Positions 10,568 to 20,639 of a DNA stretch of 64,000 nt are shown in pieces. The translations under genes were made by a program, and so were the position numbers. The notes beneath the pieces are model-generated. The model worked only from the letters and a program-made list of their open reading frames with translations. It was not told the origin of the DNA and searched no databases. Each line of letters starts with the position of its first letter. Position 1 is the first letter of the stretch. Origin of the DNA: Prionace glauca (taxonomy: Eukaryota > Chordata > Chondrichthyes > Carcharhiniformes > Carcharhinidae); NCBI GenBank assembly GCA_037974335.1, contig CM075760.1:15928059-15992058 (forward strand), given 5' to 3'.

Positions 10568-10874
10568 AGTCTGAAAGCGCAGTAATACACGGCGGCGTCA
10601 GCCAGCTTCAGGTCCCGGACAGTTAAACTGGTGAATTTGTTCTCAGTCTGGTGCTCAGCAGAGAAACGGCTTTTGGCAAAATCCGCTTTATGTTCAGCGC
10701 CGTCCGAGTGCTTCCACAATATAAACTCAGGCTGTGAGTCTGGGTGCTGCCGGTACCAGTATAGATAGTAGCCGCTCTGTTTAGTATCATATTTACAATT
10801 TAAAGTCACCGCTTCTCCTTCTGTCCCAACATCTGAGGAAGGCGACTGAGTGACAGAATCTCCATGAATCAGAT
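10568..10874 (-). CDS. TCR alpha/delta-type V segment V1, V exon
   Basis: Germline variable exon entered through a TTTTTCAG acceptor. It encodes the mature start DLIHGDSVTQSP, the first cysteine in EAVTLNC, and the CDR1/FR2 tryptophan in YLYWYRQHPDSQPEFILW. FR3 runs through ADFAKSRFSAEHQTENK and LTVRDLKLADAAVYYC with the second cysteine, then ends CAFR. WYRQ followed by PEF and the DAAVYYC end are typical of TCR alpha/delta V regions rather than IgM V. A canonical 23-RSS follows directly. Leader, splice sites, both cysteines, Trp and RSS are all intact, so it looks functional. The exact TRAV or TRDV group cannot be set without J/C context. Confidence 0.87.
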
Positions 10875-10985
10875 CTGAAAAACAAATATAAAAAATATCT
10901 GACTGGCGACTGTTGAAAATTTTGTTTTACACCATGTTTCAAATATGTAAAAAACAAAGTTGAAATGTGTTTGGTCCACATTTAC

Positions 10986-11031
10986 CTGTCAGAAATATTG
11001 CCCACACAACCCAGATGCTGAGCAGCCGCAT
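10986..11031 (-). CDS. TCR V segment V1, leader exon
   Basis: Signal-peptide exon starting at ATG 11031. It encodes MRLLSIWVVWAIFLT plus one base, 46 nt in all, followed by a GTAAAT donor. The hydrophobic core and phase 1 fit antigen-receptor leaders, and the V exon follows after a 111-bp intron in the same phase. Confidence 0.85.
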
Positions 11032-11149
11032 TGTCTCTGTCTGCTCTGTGGAAGAGGAGTTGGGGATTTTGAAGACATGTTCTAAACCCCGCCCTCAGTA
11101 ATCTGCTGTGAGTCTCAGGATGTTTTCACTTCACTTCCTGATGTTCCCA

Positions 11150-11440
11150 GTGACATTGAGAATAGGCGGGCTGGTGAGCTGGCTGCCAATGATTGGAAAC
11201 ATTCAAAGCCGGGGAACAGGGTTCCAAATGTACCCTGTCTAACCCTGTCAGAATTTGATAAGTTTCTATGAGATCCCCTCTCACTCCTTGAAACTTCAGT
11301 GAATATAACCCTAATGGATTTATTCTGTCCTCAAATCGCAGACCTGCCATCCCAGGAATCAACATCGTAAACCTTCGCCGTAACCCCTCCATAGCAAGAA
11401 TATCATTCCTCAAATAGTAACACCCTGATTTCAATCAGTC
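11150..11440 (-). mobile_element. CR1-like LINE, short 3' fragment
   Basis: The minus strand encodes RFTMLIPGMAGLRFEDRI and YSLKFQGVRGDLIETYQI, the conserved C-terminal stretch of CR1 ORF2. It is decayed and truncated at both ends. Confidence 0.65.
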
Positions 11441-11798
11441 ATTATTTCTGCTCCATGGACTTTAAAATGGGACAATTCTGAAGCTGCATTTGATAATAGA
11501 TCACCTTTAAAGTGCGTCGGCTGATAGATGGGCAGCTAAGATTTTTCTAGGTACAGATTAAGGAAATTAGTCACCCGGGGTAATCTGCAGATTTGTGCGG
11601 ATGGGATTGGGGAAGGATTGGGTTTGAATCGGGAATAATACGACGGCAAATGTGACATTTCACATCACTGATAATGGCTGAATTCAGCGGGAGTGTATCG
11701 TCCAGCCGAGGGCTGTGTTGTCCTCTTCATTTTCGGTGCATTTTCATATATCAGATTTATTTTTCCTGATCCTGAAGCCTCGATTACCGACGTGCAGC

Positions 11799-11837
11799 AG
11801 TTTTGGCATGAGGCCCGCGGGAGCCTCATTCGCTATG
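11799..11837 (-). promoter_or_regulatory. Decayed 23-RSS of V2
   Basis: CATAGCG (two changes from CACAGTG), then a 23-nt spacer, then GCCAAAACT. The exact 23-nt spacing identifies it as an RSS remnant. Confidence 0.55.
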
Positions 11838-12448
11838 GGTCTGGGTGCACAGTCATACACGGTGCTGTTTATCATCTTCAAATCTTTCATGGACAAATGA
11901 GAAGTGTGTTGTGTCTGGTTAAGATTCCCGCTGAAGTGTCCAAAGCCGGGATCCATAGCGGCAAACCTTTTGACCAGATGCTGAGGAGTTTGATGTGGAT
12001 ACCGCTGATAGAGCGGCACGGTAGCACAGTGGTTAGCACTGCTGCTTCACAGCTCCAGGGTCCTGGGTTTAGTTCCTGGCTCGGCTCGCTGTCTGTGCGG
12101 AGTTTGCACATTCTCCTCGTGTCTGCGTGGGGTTCGTCCGGGTACTCCGGTTCCCTCCCCCAGTTGAAAGATGTACAGGTTAGGTTGATTGGGCATGCTG
12201 AATTTCCCCTTAGTGTAAATTAGAGGGATTAATGGGTATAATATGTAGGGATAAGGGGGTAGGGCTTGGGTGGCATTATGTTCGGTGCAGACCCGATGGG
12301 CCGAAGGGCCTCTTTCTACACTGTAGGGTTCTATGATACCAGAACAGGCCGTGTTGTACAGCTGAACTCGGCACAGAGTAACTGCAGGGTATTGCTGAAT
12401 TTTCACCCTCTGATCCTGAGTGAGACATTGAGTCACCTTTGCTCATCT
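11838..12448 (-). pseudogene. TCR V pseudogene V2, split by a SINE
   Basis: The V exon starts at 12448 after TTTTCAG and reads EMSKGDSMSHSGSEGENS, the first Cys in AIPCSY, then HGLFWY at the FR2 tryptophan. There it is broken by a SINE (12,011-12,333). Beyond the SINE it resumes in frame as QRYPHQTPQHLV, with FR3 remnants FSGNLNQTQHTS and MKDLKMINSTVYDCAPR. A 5-bp duplication TGATA flanks the SINE, and removing one copy plus the SINE restores a continuous frame. The second Cys is in YDC, the leader has a stop, and the RSS is decayed, so the segment is dead. The SINE may have come after or during decay. Confidence 0.8.
12011..12333 (+). mobile_element. tRNA-derived SINE inside V2
   Basis: A full-length member beginning GCGGCACGGTAGCACAGTGG and ending CACTGTAGGGTTCTA. 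It is flanked by TGATA target-site duplications at 12,006-12,010 and 12,334-12,338. It is one of the best preserved SINE copies here and interrupts the FR2 codons of V2. Confidence 0.85.
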
Positions 12449-12573
12449 CTGAAAATAAACAGCTGACGTAGTGGGTTAGGAGTCAGAGGAAAACAATAGT
12501 CACACAGATTTTAGCAAAGGAAATTACACAAGGTTTGCAATATACTTTTCAATCTGTGATCAAAATCACTGAC

Positions 12574-12603
12574 CTGTGATCAGTGCAACAGAATGAGGAA
12601 CAT
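12574..12603 (-). pseudogene. V2 leader exon with stop codon
   Basis: ATG at 12603 begins MFLILLH, then TGA, then SQ and a GTCAGT donor. The hydrophobic leader-like core and its position 126 bp before the V2 acceptor make it the leader of the V2 pseudogene. The in-frame stop would prevent translation. Confidence 0.5.
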
Positions 12604-12925
12604 TTTCACCCCCCGCGTTCCAGTCTGAGCTCCAGGAATAGAAAAGATGATCTCTGTCCCAGACCTGGAATGTGACAAATTGAAAGAATCAGCAAGGTGT
12701 AATGCAACTGGCTGAGATTTATTTTCCCCGCCCATTTTTATACCTGCAAATAGTCGCTCTCTGAAGAAGGCCACTCTGGTGTTTGATAAGCGATCAGCGA
12801 GCGCCCTCCCGTGGACAGTACAGCCGCATTTGAACTGCTGGAGAGCCAAGAGCCCAGACATTTCCACGCTGAGATATATAAGAGCCCAGAAATATCCAGT
12901 ACAGCTACAATACGGACACGAGGAA
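12604..12925. other. V2 upstream region, nothing recognised
   Basis: No promoter element or repeat was identified with confidence. Confidence 0.4.
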
Positions 12926-13450
12926 CAATGATCTCCACACCCACACCGTTAATACCCCTTAGCGTTTTAAAGGTTTCAATTATGTTATCTCTGAATTTTT
13001 GAAACTCAAATGGATATAAACCAAAAATCACGATTCTTTCCGCTTATGCAGATAGACGTACCCAGTAGCAACCCTACTCCAAATGTTCTGTAACGCGTTA
13101 CGATCTTTCTTTACATAAGGAGTTAAGTATTGTGCACAATACCCCAGGGGTGGTCTCACCAATGCCCTGTACAATGAAATCACACTCTTTATATTGTACA
13201 ATAGACTACTTCGCAGTAAATGATAACATTTTCTGATGTTTGTAATTAATTACAGTACCTGTACATTAGTTCCTTTCGACATATTGCCCTAGGACAGCCC
13301 AATCCCTCTGTACCTCAGAACGTTGTGATCATTTAGATATTATAATCTATTTATTTCCTTTATCGTCTCCTTACATCCACTGCATCACTTATTTTCCTAC
13401 CTATCTTTGAGTTGTCAGCAAATTTAGCATCTCTATCTGATTTGTAAGAT
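12926..13450 (-). mobile_element. Decayed CR1-like LINE fragment
   Basis: The minus strand retains the RDNIIETFKTLRGINGV motif (compare RGDLIETYKMIRGLDRV in better copies). Upstream CR1 3'-region landmarks are recognisable, such as the GGGGTGGTCTCACCAATGCC equivalent of the RPHLEY region. Numerous indels destroy the frame. Confidence 0.6.
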
Positions 13451-13464
13451 ATTACAATGTATTT

Positions 13465-13695
13465 TAACAATTAATCCAGTTCTCCTGGATTACTATTCTG
13501 GGCACATCGTGAGTAATCCAGGAATTAATCCAGTTTGCCTAGATTTCTGTTCTGTAATATTTCACTTTATAATCCAACAATTAAAGCAATTTCCTCCTAC
13601 AGTATTGCTCTGTATCATTTCTCTGTGTAATCCAGCAATTCATCCTGTTCTCTTGGATTATGTCTCTCTAACATTTCCATGTGTTTTGGGACCCG
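13465..13695 (+). repeat. Degenerate ~57-bp tandem repeat
   Basis: Four diverged units can be lined up, each starting AATCCAGCAATTAATCC-like and containing a TCTCCTGGATT / CTCTTGGATT core, with a spacing of about 55-58 bp. Individual units differ considerably, indicating an old array. Confidence 0.5.
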
Positions 13696-13882
13696 TTCCT
13701 GATACAGCAAACACAAAAACGCGGCGAGGGAGCTCCCTCTGGTGGTGATGTAAGGTAAATGGCCTCTTCTTCGGAGATTAGTGAATTCTCAGATTACTGA
13801 AGGATCTCGTTACAGGATTATGCTGTTGTATTTCTTTCTGTTCCTTATTCTTACTGTAAAATATTATATTACAATATAATAT

Positions 13883-14022
13883 GACAGTCGTATTAGTATC
13901 GTGCATGGGTCCACCTGAATTAAGTATATTATAATTATAAGATATTACAATATAATATAATATCTTATAATTATAATATACTTAATTCAGGTGGACCCAT
14001 GCACGACACTAATACGACCGTC
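13883..14022. repeat. 140-bp near-perfect palindrome
   Basis: Left arm from 13,883 (GACAGTCGTATTAGT) and right arm ending 14,022 (ACTAATACGACCGTC) are inverted copies about 65 nt long. There are only two mismatches and the AT-rich centre is short. It would form a long hairpin. It contains no ORF and might be a foldback/MITE-like element or a palindromic rearrangement product. Confidence 0.85.
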
Positions 14023-14077
14023 AGTTTGAATTCTCCTCAATTAATTGTTATACTTGTTTTGAATGTCCCAGGGCTTT

Positions 14078-14380
14078 TGGGGCGGTACGGTGGTTAGCAC
14101 TGCTGCTTCACAGCTCTCGGGTCCTGAGTTCGATTCCTGGCTTGGGTCACTGTCTGTGTGGAGTTTGCACTGTGCCTGCGTGGGTTTCCTCCCACAATCC
14201 AAAAATGTGCGGGTTAGGTTGATTGGCCATACTAAGAAATTGCCCCTTCGTGTCCAGGGATGTGTCGGTTAGAGAGAGTAGTGGGTATAATATGGAGGGA
14301 TAAGGGTGTAGGGCTTGAGTGGGATTGTGTTCGGTGCAGATTCAAAGGGCTTCTTTCTGCACTGTAGGGTTCTATGTTCT
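14078..14380 (+). mobile_element. tRNA-derived SINE
   Basis: Body and tail match the family (GGGTCCTGAGTTCGATTCC, GCACTGTAGGGTTCTATG). The head has lost the AGCACAGTG stretch. It lies just after the palindrome. Confidence 0.75.
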
Positions 14381-15005
14381 GTTAAACGAGATTTGTGTAA
14401 CAAAATTTGAAACCACAGCAATAGTGATAAGATTCGAATTCTTAATAAAGCTGTCTGCACACATCGAAGGGATGTAAATTTCACTTCTAACACACATTTA
14501 TCTGACAGATTGCCGGATGTCAGTGCACGTGCTTCAATATTTCTCAGACTTGTCGTTATGATAATTTGTGTAACTGTCAGCTGTCCCCTAATGGGACTTG
14601 GAGAATTTATTGAAATGGGAGACTGTGAGAAATTCTACAGTCTCCCTGGAAAGCGGTTGGGGGAGAGAGAGGATCTGAGACACAGAGAGAGGGGACAGAC
14701 ACTAGAGGACAAAATATTGAGAGTGCAGGAAGAACATTGAGCCGAACAGAGAACCGGAGGCACAGAGGAAGATAGCCAGGAGCAAACAGAGAAACAGTCA
14801 GATAAAGTCATTGGGCTACAACCAATGTTGTTCAGTGGCCAGTGATTGACAACACTGCGCAACAAGCCAATCCTGTCTTTGGCCTCTTAAACTTCCAATA
14901 AATGAGGACTTGCTCATGATAGAAAATTACTTCTTCACATCAGAGCACAAGAGTTGAAATAATTTTACAGTTCTGCTGATTTTGTGGAATACGTAAGCAC
15001 GAAGC

Positions 15006-15051
15006 ATGTTCTCCCAATGTTCTTTACTAATACTGTTGGTTTTGATGTCCG
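15006..15051 (+). CDS. TCR V segment V3, leader exon
   Basis: ATG at 15006 encodes MFSQCSLLILLVLMS plus one base (46 nt), ending at a GTGCGT donor. The strongly hydrophobic core, the phase and the 80-bp intron to the V exon all fit an antigen-receptor leader. An ATG in another frame lies within the exon and is not used in this reading. Confidence 0.78.
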
Positions 15052-15131
15052 GTGCGTTTGTGTTTAAATAGTCACTGCTTGTTCCCAGCGTTCTCCACCG
15101 GATATTTAATAGATTTTGCAACTTGTTGCAG

Positions 15132-15430
15132 GAACCAGTGGCAAAGATGAAGTGTCCCAAGATCCCCTTGAATTAACGGTTCAGGATCGACAGACCATAA
15201 CACTGAACTGCAGTTACTTGATAGCTGGGGCTGTGACTCCCTTCTGGTACATTCAGTCTCCCGGGGAAGCTCCGAAACATTTATTGACGGTGTATGGCAC
15301 GGGAGGCACGTCTGAAAATTCTCAGGATAGATTCTCTGCTGTTTTGCACAAAGGAAAGAAAACGGTCCTTTTAAACATCGCCGGAACGCTTCTCTCTGAC
15401 AGCGCCGTGTATTTCTGTGCCATTGGAGCC
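15132..15430 (+). CDS. TCR alpha/delta-type V segment V3, V exon
   Basis: Variable exon entered by TTGTTGCAG, with mature start GTSGKDEVSQDPLELTV. It has the first Cys in TITLNCSY, FR2 FWYIQSPGEAPKHLLTV with Trp kept and Arg of WYRQ replaced by Ile, FR3 QDRFSAVLHKGKKTVLLNI, and SDSAVYFC with the second Cys, ending CAIGA. No stops or frameshifts. The sequence after it has the form of a 23-RSS, but the heptamer starts CGC instead of CAC and the spacer is 24 nt (23 if the nonamer is shifted by one). The exon could be translated, but RAG cutting at this heptamer should be poor. The orientation is opposite to V1, V2, V4 and V6. Confidence 0.83.
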
Positions 15431-15470
15431 CGCAGTGGTGCAGAGATATCGCGAACCCCGGACAAAAACC
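15431..15470 (+). promoter_or_regulatory. Impaired RSS of V3
   Basis: Heptamer position CGCAGTG, then a 24-nt spacer, then a perfect ACAAAAACC nonamer at 15,462-15,470. The second heptamer base, part of the near-invariant CAC, is changed to G. Confidence 0.75.
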
Positions 15471-15799
15471 CCAGACTGGGAGTTCCAGTTAGTGATCAGC
15501 AGAGGGCGCGCTCGCACAGATAAACACAATCAATTATTTAGCCTATGAGAGTTCAGGGTCGCCACTAAAATAACACAACATTCAATATGAACAAGTGAGC
15601 AGCAACAAAGAAATTGTTTTAGGTACGTTATAACTTTCATTTATACTGCCAAGTAATTTCGCAAATCAATTTATTATGCCCTCACTCATAATCTTTTCCT
15701 GTCTATCTGAATTAATGAGCAACACATTCTCATTCTCTAATCTGTGTGTCCCATTTATCACAACCGGTGCATGGTGTCTATATGATTAGAACGTACTGA

Positions 15800-16080
15800 G
15801 GATCGGAGTGAGATAGTTCACCATGATTCTTCCTCAGTCTGCAACTCTGCAGTGAGAGAAATCCTGTGTCAGAGATAGAAATACAGATGCCCGTCCCACT
15901 GCACTGCTGATCCAACCAATGAGAGGAATGGAGTAGCGGCAGCGATCTATCCAATCACACAATCGGGTCAGGGTGAGAGTCGCAGACGGAAGTTGTGGGG
16001 AGGGGATACGGCGATTCAATATTGAACAAAGTGTGCGGTGACTCTCAGCTGCACTCGGAGCTGGTGGAGTGGAAATAGCG
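15800..16080 (-). repeat. Inverted pair with 19,740-20,015, copy 1
   Basis: Its reverse complement matches 19,740-20,015: TGGTTGGATCAGCAG, CACTGCAGAGTTGCAGACT and CATGGTGAACTATCTCACT occur in both with small differences. No coding content is evident. The pair brackets V4. Confidence 0.65.
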
Positions 16081-16860
16081 ACGGTTGAATCTACAAAGGT
16101 GTCTAACCATCCCGCACCTGTTCGTTGTTCAGGTATCTAACAATAAATAGAGCGGCTGGGACACGAAGCAATGAGAATCATCGAACCTTGGAGCGCTGAA
16201 TGAGGCCATTCATCCTATCTGTGCCTCTTTGAAAGAGTTCGCCAAGTCATCTTTCATCCCCTTATTTTTCGCACAGACAGGATTCTTTGAACAACTGACA
16301 GTGCAGAAGGGAATAAGATTATCCTATGTTTTTCCTTTTCTTAAACTAGCATACTTGGATTATCGAATGAGATATTGATTAAAACAGTTTTGCGTGATTT
16401 ATTGCATCATTTACAAAAAAATCTGAGCAGTGCAATTAAGAAACTCGTTTCATTATTTGATAAAAGAAAGCAATTTCAGTTTCACAAGTCATCTGATCAT
16501 TGAATGCTGTAATCCGTGGAACTATTCCAGTTTACTTTCTCCAATATCTGGATAGTCTCACTAAATGGTGATATTATGGTTCCTAAATAGTGATAAACAT
16601 TGCCTGAACATCAACGTTCAGTCAATGTTTATCACAATATACTTCAGTCTCACCAATTTCAATTTATACCTCTCTGAAAAAGATACTTGATACTCGTGTT
16701 TTGGTATGTAAATTAACAAACCCGAAAACCTCTCAGGATCCCCATTCTAAAAAAGAATTGAGCAGAATCCGCCAGGAGAGGGCTCCAAATCCAAGCCTGC
16801 TAATTGGAAAATTTCCTGGGTCCAACCGCTAAGCTAATAGGAACGGTTTCCTGAGTGAGG
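16081..16860. other. Intergenic, nothing recognised
   Basis: AT-rich, with no recognised gene, V relic or repeat. Confidence 0.45.
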
Positions 16861-17312
16861 TCATAAGAACATAAATAGGAGCAGGAATAGGCTATCTAGC
16901 CCTTCTAGCCTGCACCGCCATTCAATAAGATCATGGCAGATCTGAAGTGGATCAGTTCCAGTTACCCGTCTGCTCCCCATAACCCTTAATTCCCTTATCG
17001 ATCAGAAATCTATCTACCCGTGACTTGAACATATTCAACGAGGTAGCCTCCACCATTTCAATGGGCGGCGAATTCCAGAGATTCACCACCCTCTGAGTGA
17101 AGTTCCTCCTCAACTCTGTTCTAAACTGTCCCCCTCCCTTATTTTGAGGCTGTGCCATCTAGTTCTGGTTTCCTTTCTAAGTAGAAAGAATCTACCTCTA
17201 CCCTGTCTAGTCCCTTCATTATCTTGTAAGTCTCTTTAAGATCCCCTTTCAGCCTTCCAAACTCCAACGGGTACAGGCCCAGTCTATTCAATCTCTCCTC
17301 ATAAGCTACATA
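16861..17312 (-). mobile_element. CR1-like LINE, 3' fragment
   Basis: Starts with the GGTCATAAGAACATAAATAG type tail and, read on the minus strand, encodes FRTELRRN, FTQRVVNLWNSPPIEMVEAT and LIDKGIKGYGE. It is the same subfamily as the element at 52 kb. Confidence 0.75.
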
Positions 17313-17559
17313 AGTTCACAATGGCCCTGCCTCCTGCAGTGTGTGGGTGGAGCAATGTGCTGAACAGAGTCCGCTTTCCCTCTCTACTTCTCAATCTCTG
17401 ACTCATTCCATTCACATTCACTGAGAGAGATTCAGCCAGACATGTTCCTGATCATACTGGTGGTGCTGTGGGACAATACGTGATGAAGCATGTTCGTTCA
17501 AACAGTTTAGCAGATTGTTGAAATAGTGTATTATGATTTTTGCCTTCTGTAAGCACCTG

Positions 17560-18105
17560 CATGCTTACTTCAGTGACTGGTGCGCAAGGACATCCAGGTC
17601 CCATTGCACACTCCCCTCTCCCAATTTACTGCAATTCAGGTAGTAATCTGCCTTCCTGCTTTTGTTTCCAAAGTGAATAACCTCACACTTATCCAAATTG
17701 TACTGATATGCAATTGATTAGCCCACTCACCCAACCTGTCCAGATCATTCTGAAGGATCTCTGCATCCTTCAGAACATCAAAGCCTGAACATCAAAGAAC
17801 AATATAATTCAGTCTGCCAATTTAAATTTAGATCTGTCTGAAGAAAATAATTGATATTCGTGTTTTCGTATATAAATTAACAAACTCGAAAACCTGCATC
17901 CTCGTCGCAGTTCACCCTCCCACCCAACTTGGTATCATCTATAAACTTTGAGATGTTACATTTTGTTTCCTCATCCAAATCGTTACTATATATATATATG
18001 TATAATGAATAGTTGGGGTCCCAGCACCAAACCTTGTGGCACCCCACTAGTTACTGCCTGCAATTTGAAAAGCAATGATCCCTGATCACAATATTTGTCG
18101 AATGC
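17560..18105 (-). mobile_element. Decayed LINE reverse transcriptase fragment
   Basis: On the minus strand, pieces corresponding to the RT region are recognisable: AVTSGVPQG-like near 18,050, then the KFADDTK-type and MEFN region. Stops and indels are many. A short AT dinucleotide run sits at about 17,980-18,000. Confidence 0.5.
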
Positions 18106-18131
18106 ACTGTTACATTGAGTAAGGCTCTGAG

Positions 18132-18170
18132 AGTTTTTGTACAGGTTCAGCCCAGTTCTGAGTCTCTGTG
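18132..18170 (-). promoter_or_regulatory. 23-RSS of V4
   Basis: Heptamer CACAGAG (T to A at position 6), a 23-nt spacer, nonamer ACAAAAACT. The critical CAC is intact. Confidence 0.85.
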
Positions 18171-18477
18171 GGTCTCAGTGCGCAGTAATACACCCCGGAG
18201 TCTGTCAGCTCTGTTTTAGACACTTTCAGCTGGACGGTTCGAGATTTTTCATTGAGCTCCGCTGACAGTCTGTCCCCTGGGAATCTCTCCTTGTTCTCGG
18301 TGTATTTACTTCTACTCAGCAGATATTCCATGAATCCACCGGGATACTGACGGTACCAGAACAGGTAAAGATCGTCAATGCTTGTTGTGGTATAATTACA
18401 GAATAACTGAACATCATCTCCTTCACTCACTGTGACTACAGCCGGTATCTGTGAAACCGAGTCTCCTCCACATTGTC
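18171..18477 (-). CDS. TCR alpha/delta-type V segment V4, V exon
   Basis: Variable exon entered by CTCTTGCAG, with mature start GQCGGDSVSQIPAVVTVSEG. The first Cys is in DVQLFCNY, and FR2 is YLFWYRQYPGGFMEYLL. FR3 includes RFPGDRLSAELNEKSRTVQL, and the second Cys is in LTDSGVYYC, ending CALR. There is an extra cysteine at mature position 3 (GQC). There are no stops, both splice sites are consensus, and the RSS is close to consensus, so it looks usable. The WYRQYPG and SGVYYCAL features are typical of TCR alpha/delta V regions. An inverted repeat pair (15.8-16.1 and 19.7-20.0 kb) brackets it. Confidence 0.87.
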
Positions 18478-18899
18478 CTGCAAGAGCCAAGAATGATGCG
18501 AGATTAAACGATGTCAGTTCACTTTGTTTAACGGTCGGATTCGGCCCGTCACCCTGGCCAATAATTTGAAAAATGAATCACAGGATTTAAACATAAATAT
18601 ATTTCCCGCAACACGCAAGTTGTAACAGGAACTTCTTTGTAGCGGTTAAATGAAACTCAGTTAAATGAACATCTTCTAAAGGGATCAGATCCTCGCCTTC
18701 GTTTCACTTTATTTGATGGGGAAATAAAACTGTCAGTGGGTTTAAAGATTTCAGGTTTGACAAAGCTTTTATCCAGATTTCATTGTGTTTGTCAGAGTCC
18801 CACATTGGCTCCGGCAGGGCCACAATCCCACCTTCAGTCTTCACTCTCATTCACCTGAAATATTTTGCTGAGATAAGGTGGATTCTAATTCATATTAGA

Positions 18900-18960
18900 A
18901 TATTTTATTTTATATTTTATTTTAATATATATATATAAAACCAATTTATATATATTTTAT
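18900..18960. repeat. AT-rich run in V4 leader intron
   Basis: A TATATTTTATTTTA and TATATATATA low-complexity tract within the intron between leader and V exon. Confidence 0.6.
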
Positions 18961-19041
18961 CAATTTGTTAATCGAATTGCTCAACTGAATGCAGTGAATG
19001 CTAACTATGCGAAACACAGGGTTTGTAATTTGTGAACCTAC

Positions 19042-19093
19042 CGGTTAATAGAGCTGCCGCTGTGAGGAACAAGCACAGAGTCACAGGAGACAT
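19042..19093 (-). CDS. TCR V segment V4, leader exon
   Basis: ATG at 19093 encodes MSPVTLCLFLTAAALLT plus one base (52 nt), followed by GTAGGT. It is hydrophobic with phase 1. The V exon lies 564 bp downstream in the same phase. Confidence 0.82.
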
Positions 19094-19429
19094 GTTTGCA
19101 GAGAAGTCGAGGCGGATGTGAGCAGACAGGGTCAAAGCTGAAATTGTAATTGTGAAGATCTGATAAGAAGTTGAGTTACATCCGGGTCCTTGTTGATTGG
19201 TTCATTGCTGACAGAGTCATTCATTGACATCCAAGCTTGGAGTTCCATTGTCTTCAAATGACCCAATCAGCGCACGACTTCTTTGGCTGTCAGCGCCGGG
19301 AGATAGAAACTAAATGGGTGTGTTTACCTCTTGGGGACCAGGATGGGGATAAAATCCAAACTTGTCCATTGAACCGCTTCAACCTGTGAGGCGGAGAGAG
19401 AACAGGAAATTAATCCATTGTATCAAATT

Positions 19430-19625
19430 GTTAAGTGTTCTCTACGTTTTATTCCTTTATTGGCTTTCTTATCCGCCCTCCCTCCCCCCAACCCTTTCCC
19501 CTTTCCTTACTTTTTCTCCTCCTTGGCTTCCCTTTCTCCCCGTTTTCTCAACTTGACCTTTCTCCCCCATCCCCATCCCCATCCCCCACAACTCCCCACC
19601 CCTTATCTTGATCTGTCTCAGCTTA
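19430..19625 (+). repeat. Pyrimidine-rich tract
   Basis: About 200 bp dominated by C and T (CCTCCCTCCCCCCAACCC, then CCATCCCCATCCCC). It is low-complexity with no coding signal, and lies upstream of the V4 leader relative to the minus strand. Confidence 0.6.
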
Positions 19626-19739
19626 CGCTCTGATGTCAGCTTCGCTGCCGTTTGGCCCTGTTATGCCCCTCCCTGTCTATTTTTTGCTCAGTCACTTGAA
19701 CAGTGAGCAGGTGCCGAATGGTGACAGTTTCCGGAGATT

Positions 19740-20015
19740 GAAGTCTCGCTGTTTCCGTTCCGGGTGCAGCTGTAGATTCCGCACACTTCACTCAATATTT
19801 TGTCTACCGCATGCCCGCCAACGACTTCCGTTTTCTGCTCTCACTCTGAACCTATTGTGTGACAGGACAGATGGCTGCCGCTGCTCCATTCTTCTCACTG
19901 GTTGGATCAGCAGCGCAGTGGAACTGTCTATCTCTGTCTCTGACAGGACTTCCCTCATTGCAAAGTTACAGACTCAGGGAACATCATGGTGAACTATCTC
20001 ACTTCGATCCGATAA
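19740..20015 (+). repeat. Inverted pair with 15,800-16,080, copy 2
   Basis: Plus-strand copy of the repeat described at 15,800-16,080. Shared landmarks are CACTGGTTGGATCAGCAG, GTTACAGACTCAGGGAAC and CATGGTGAACTATCTCAC. Confidence 0.65.
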
Positions 20016-20225
20016 GACACATGGATTCATTTTACCTGCACATTCAAGGGAGAAAGGGAATGACCAACAAACTACAGCAATGTTGCGGGATCAACATAAC
20101 TAAAGAGGCTGGTACAGAATTGTACACTGTGCTGTCATGCTGCAGTTCTGGAACAAAGTTTTGCAGAAATAGAATTGTGGTCATTGACATCCTTGTTTAG
20201 AATATCTGCACCAGTTGCTGTCTCG

Positions 20226-20299
20226 GTCTCTGTGGCGCAATGGGTCAGCGTATTCGGCTGTTAACCGAAAGGTTGGTGGTTCGAACCCACCCAGGGACG
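20226..20299 (+). tRNA. tRNA-Asn (GTT)
   Basis: A complete 74-nt cloverleaf. Acceptor GTCTCTG pairs with CAGGGAC, discriminator G. The D arm is GCGC/GCGT with a GU pair. Anticodon stem TTCGG/CCGAA holds loop CTGTTAA, giving GTT. T arm GGTGG/CCACC encloses TTCGAAC. It differs from the usual vertebrate tRNA-Asn by a few D-loop bases and looks functional. Confidence 0.92.
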
Positions 20300-20639
20300 G
20301 AGCTTTCACTATTTTCTCACCATCACCATTCATAAGCGAACCGTTGCGGGTTGGCAATAGGTTCGTTGGGCATCAATTGAAAAAAACTCTCAAGTGTTAC
20401 CGGCTGCACTGTTGTCTGTTGTCACCGACATTATTTAATGACTATTGACTACAGACATTTTACATATAACATTGTATACATGCTTCCATTATACCATTAA
20501 ACTTAACAATTAGAATCCAGACATGAATTTGTGACTGAGCGTTTGTTCCAATTCCATATCCCTGCTTCCATTCATTATTCCATAGATCACAAATTTGTCA
20601 AACCCAAACTGAAATGTGTTCAATGATGGAGCATCTACA

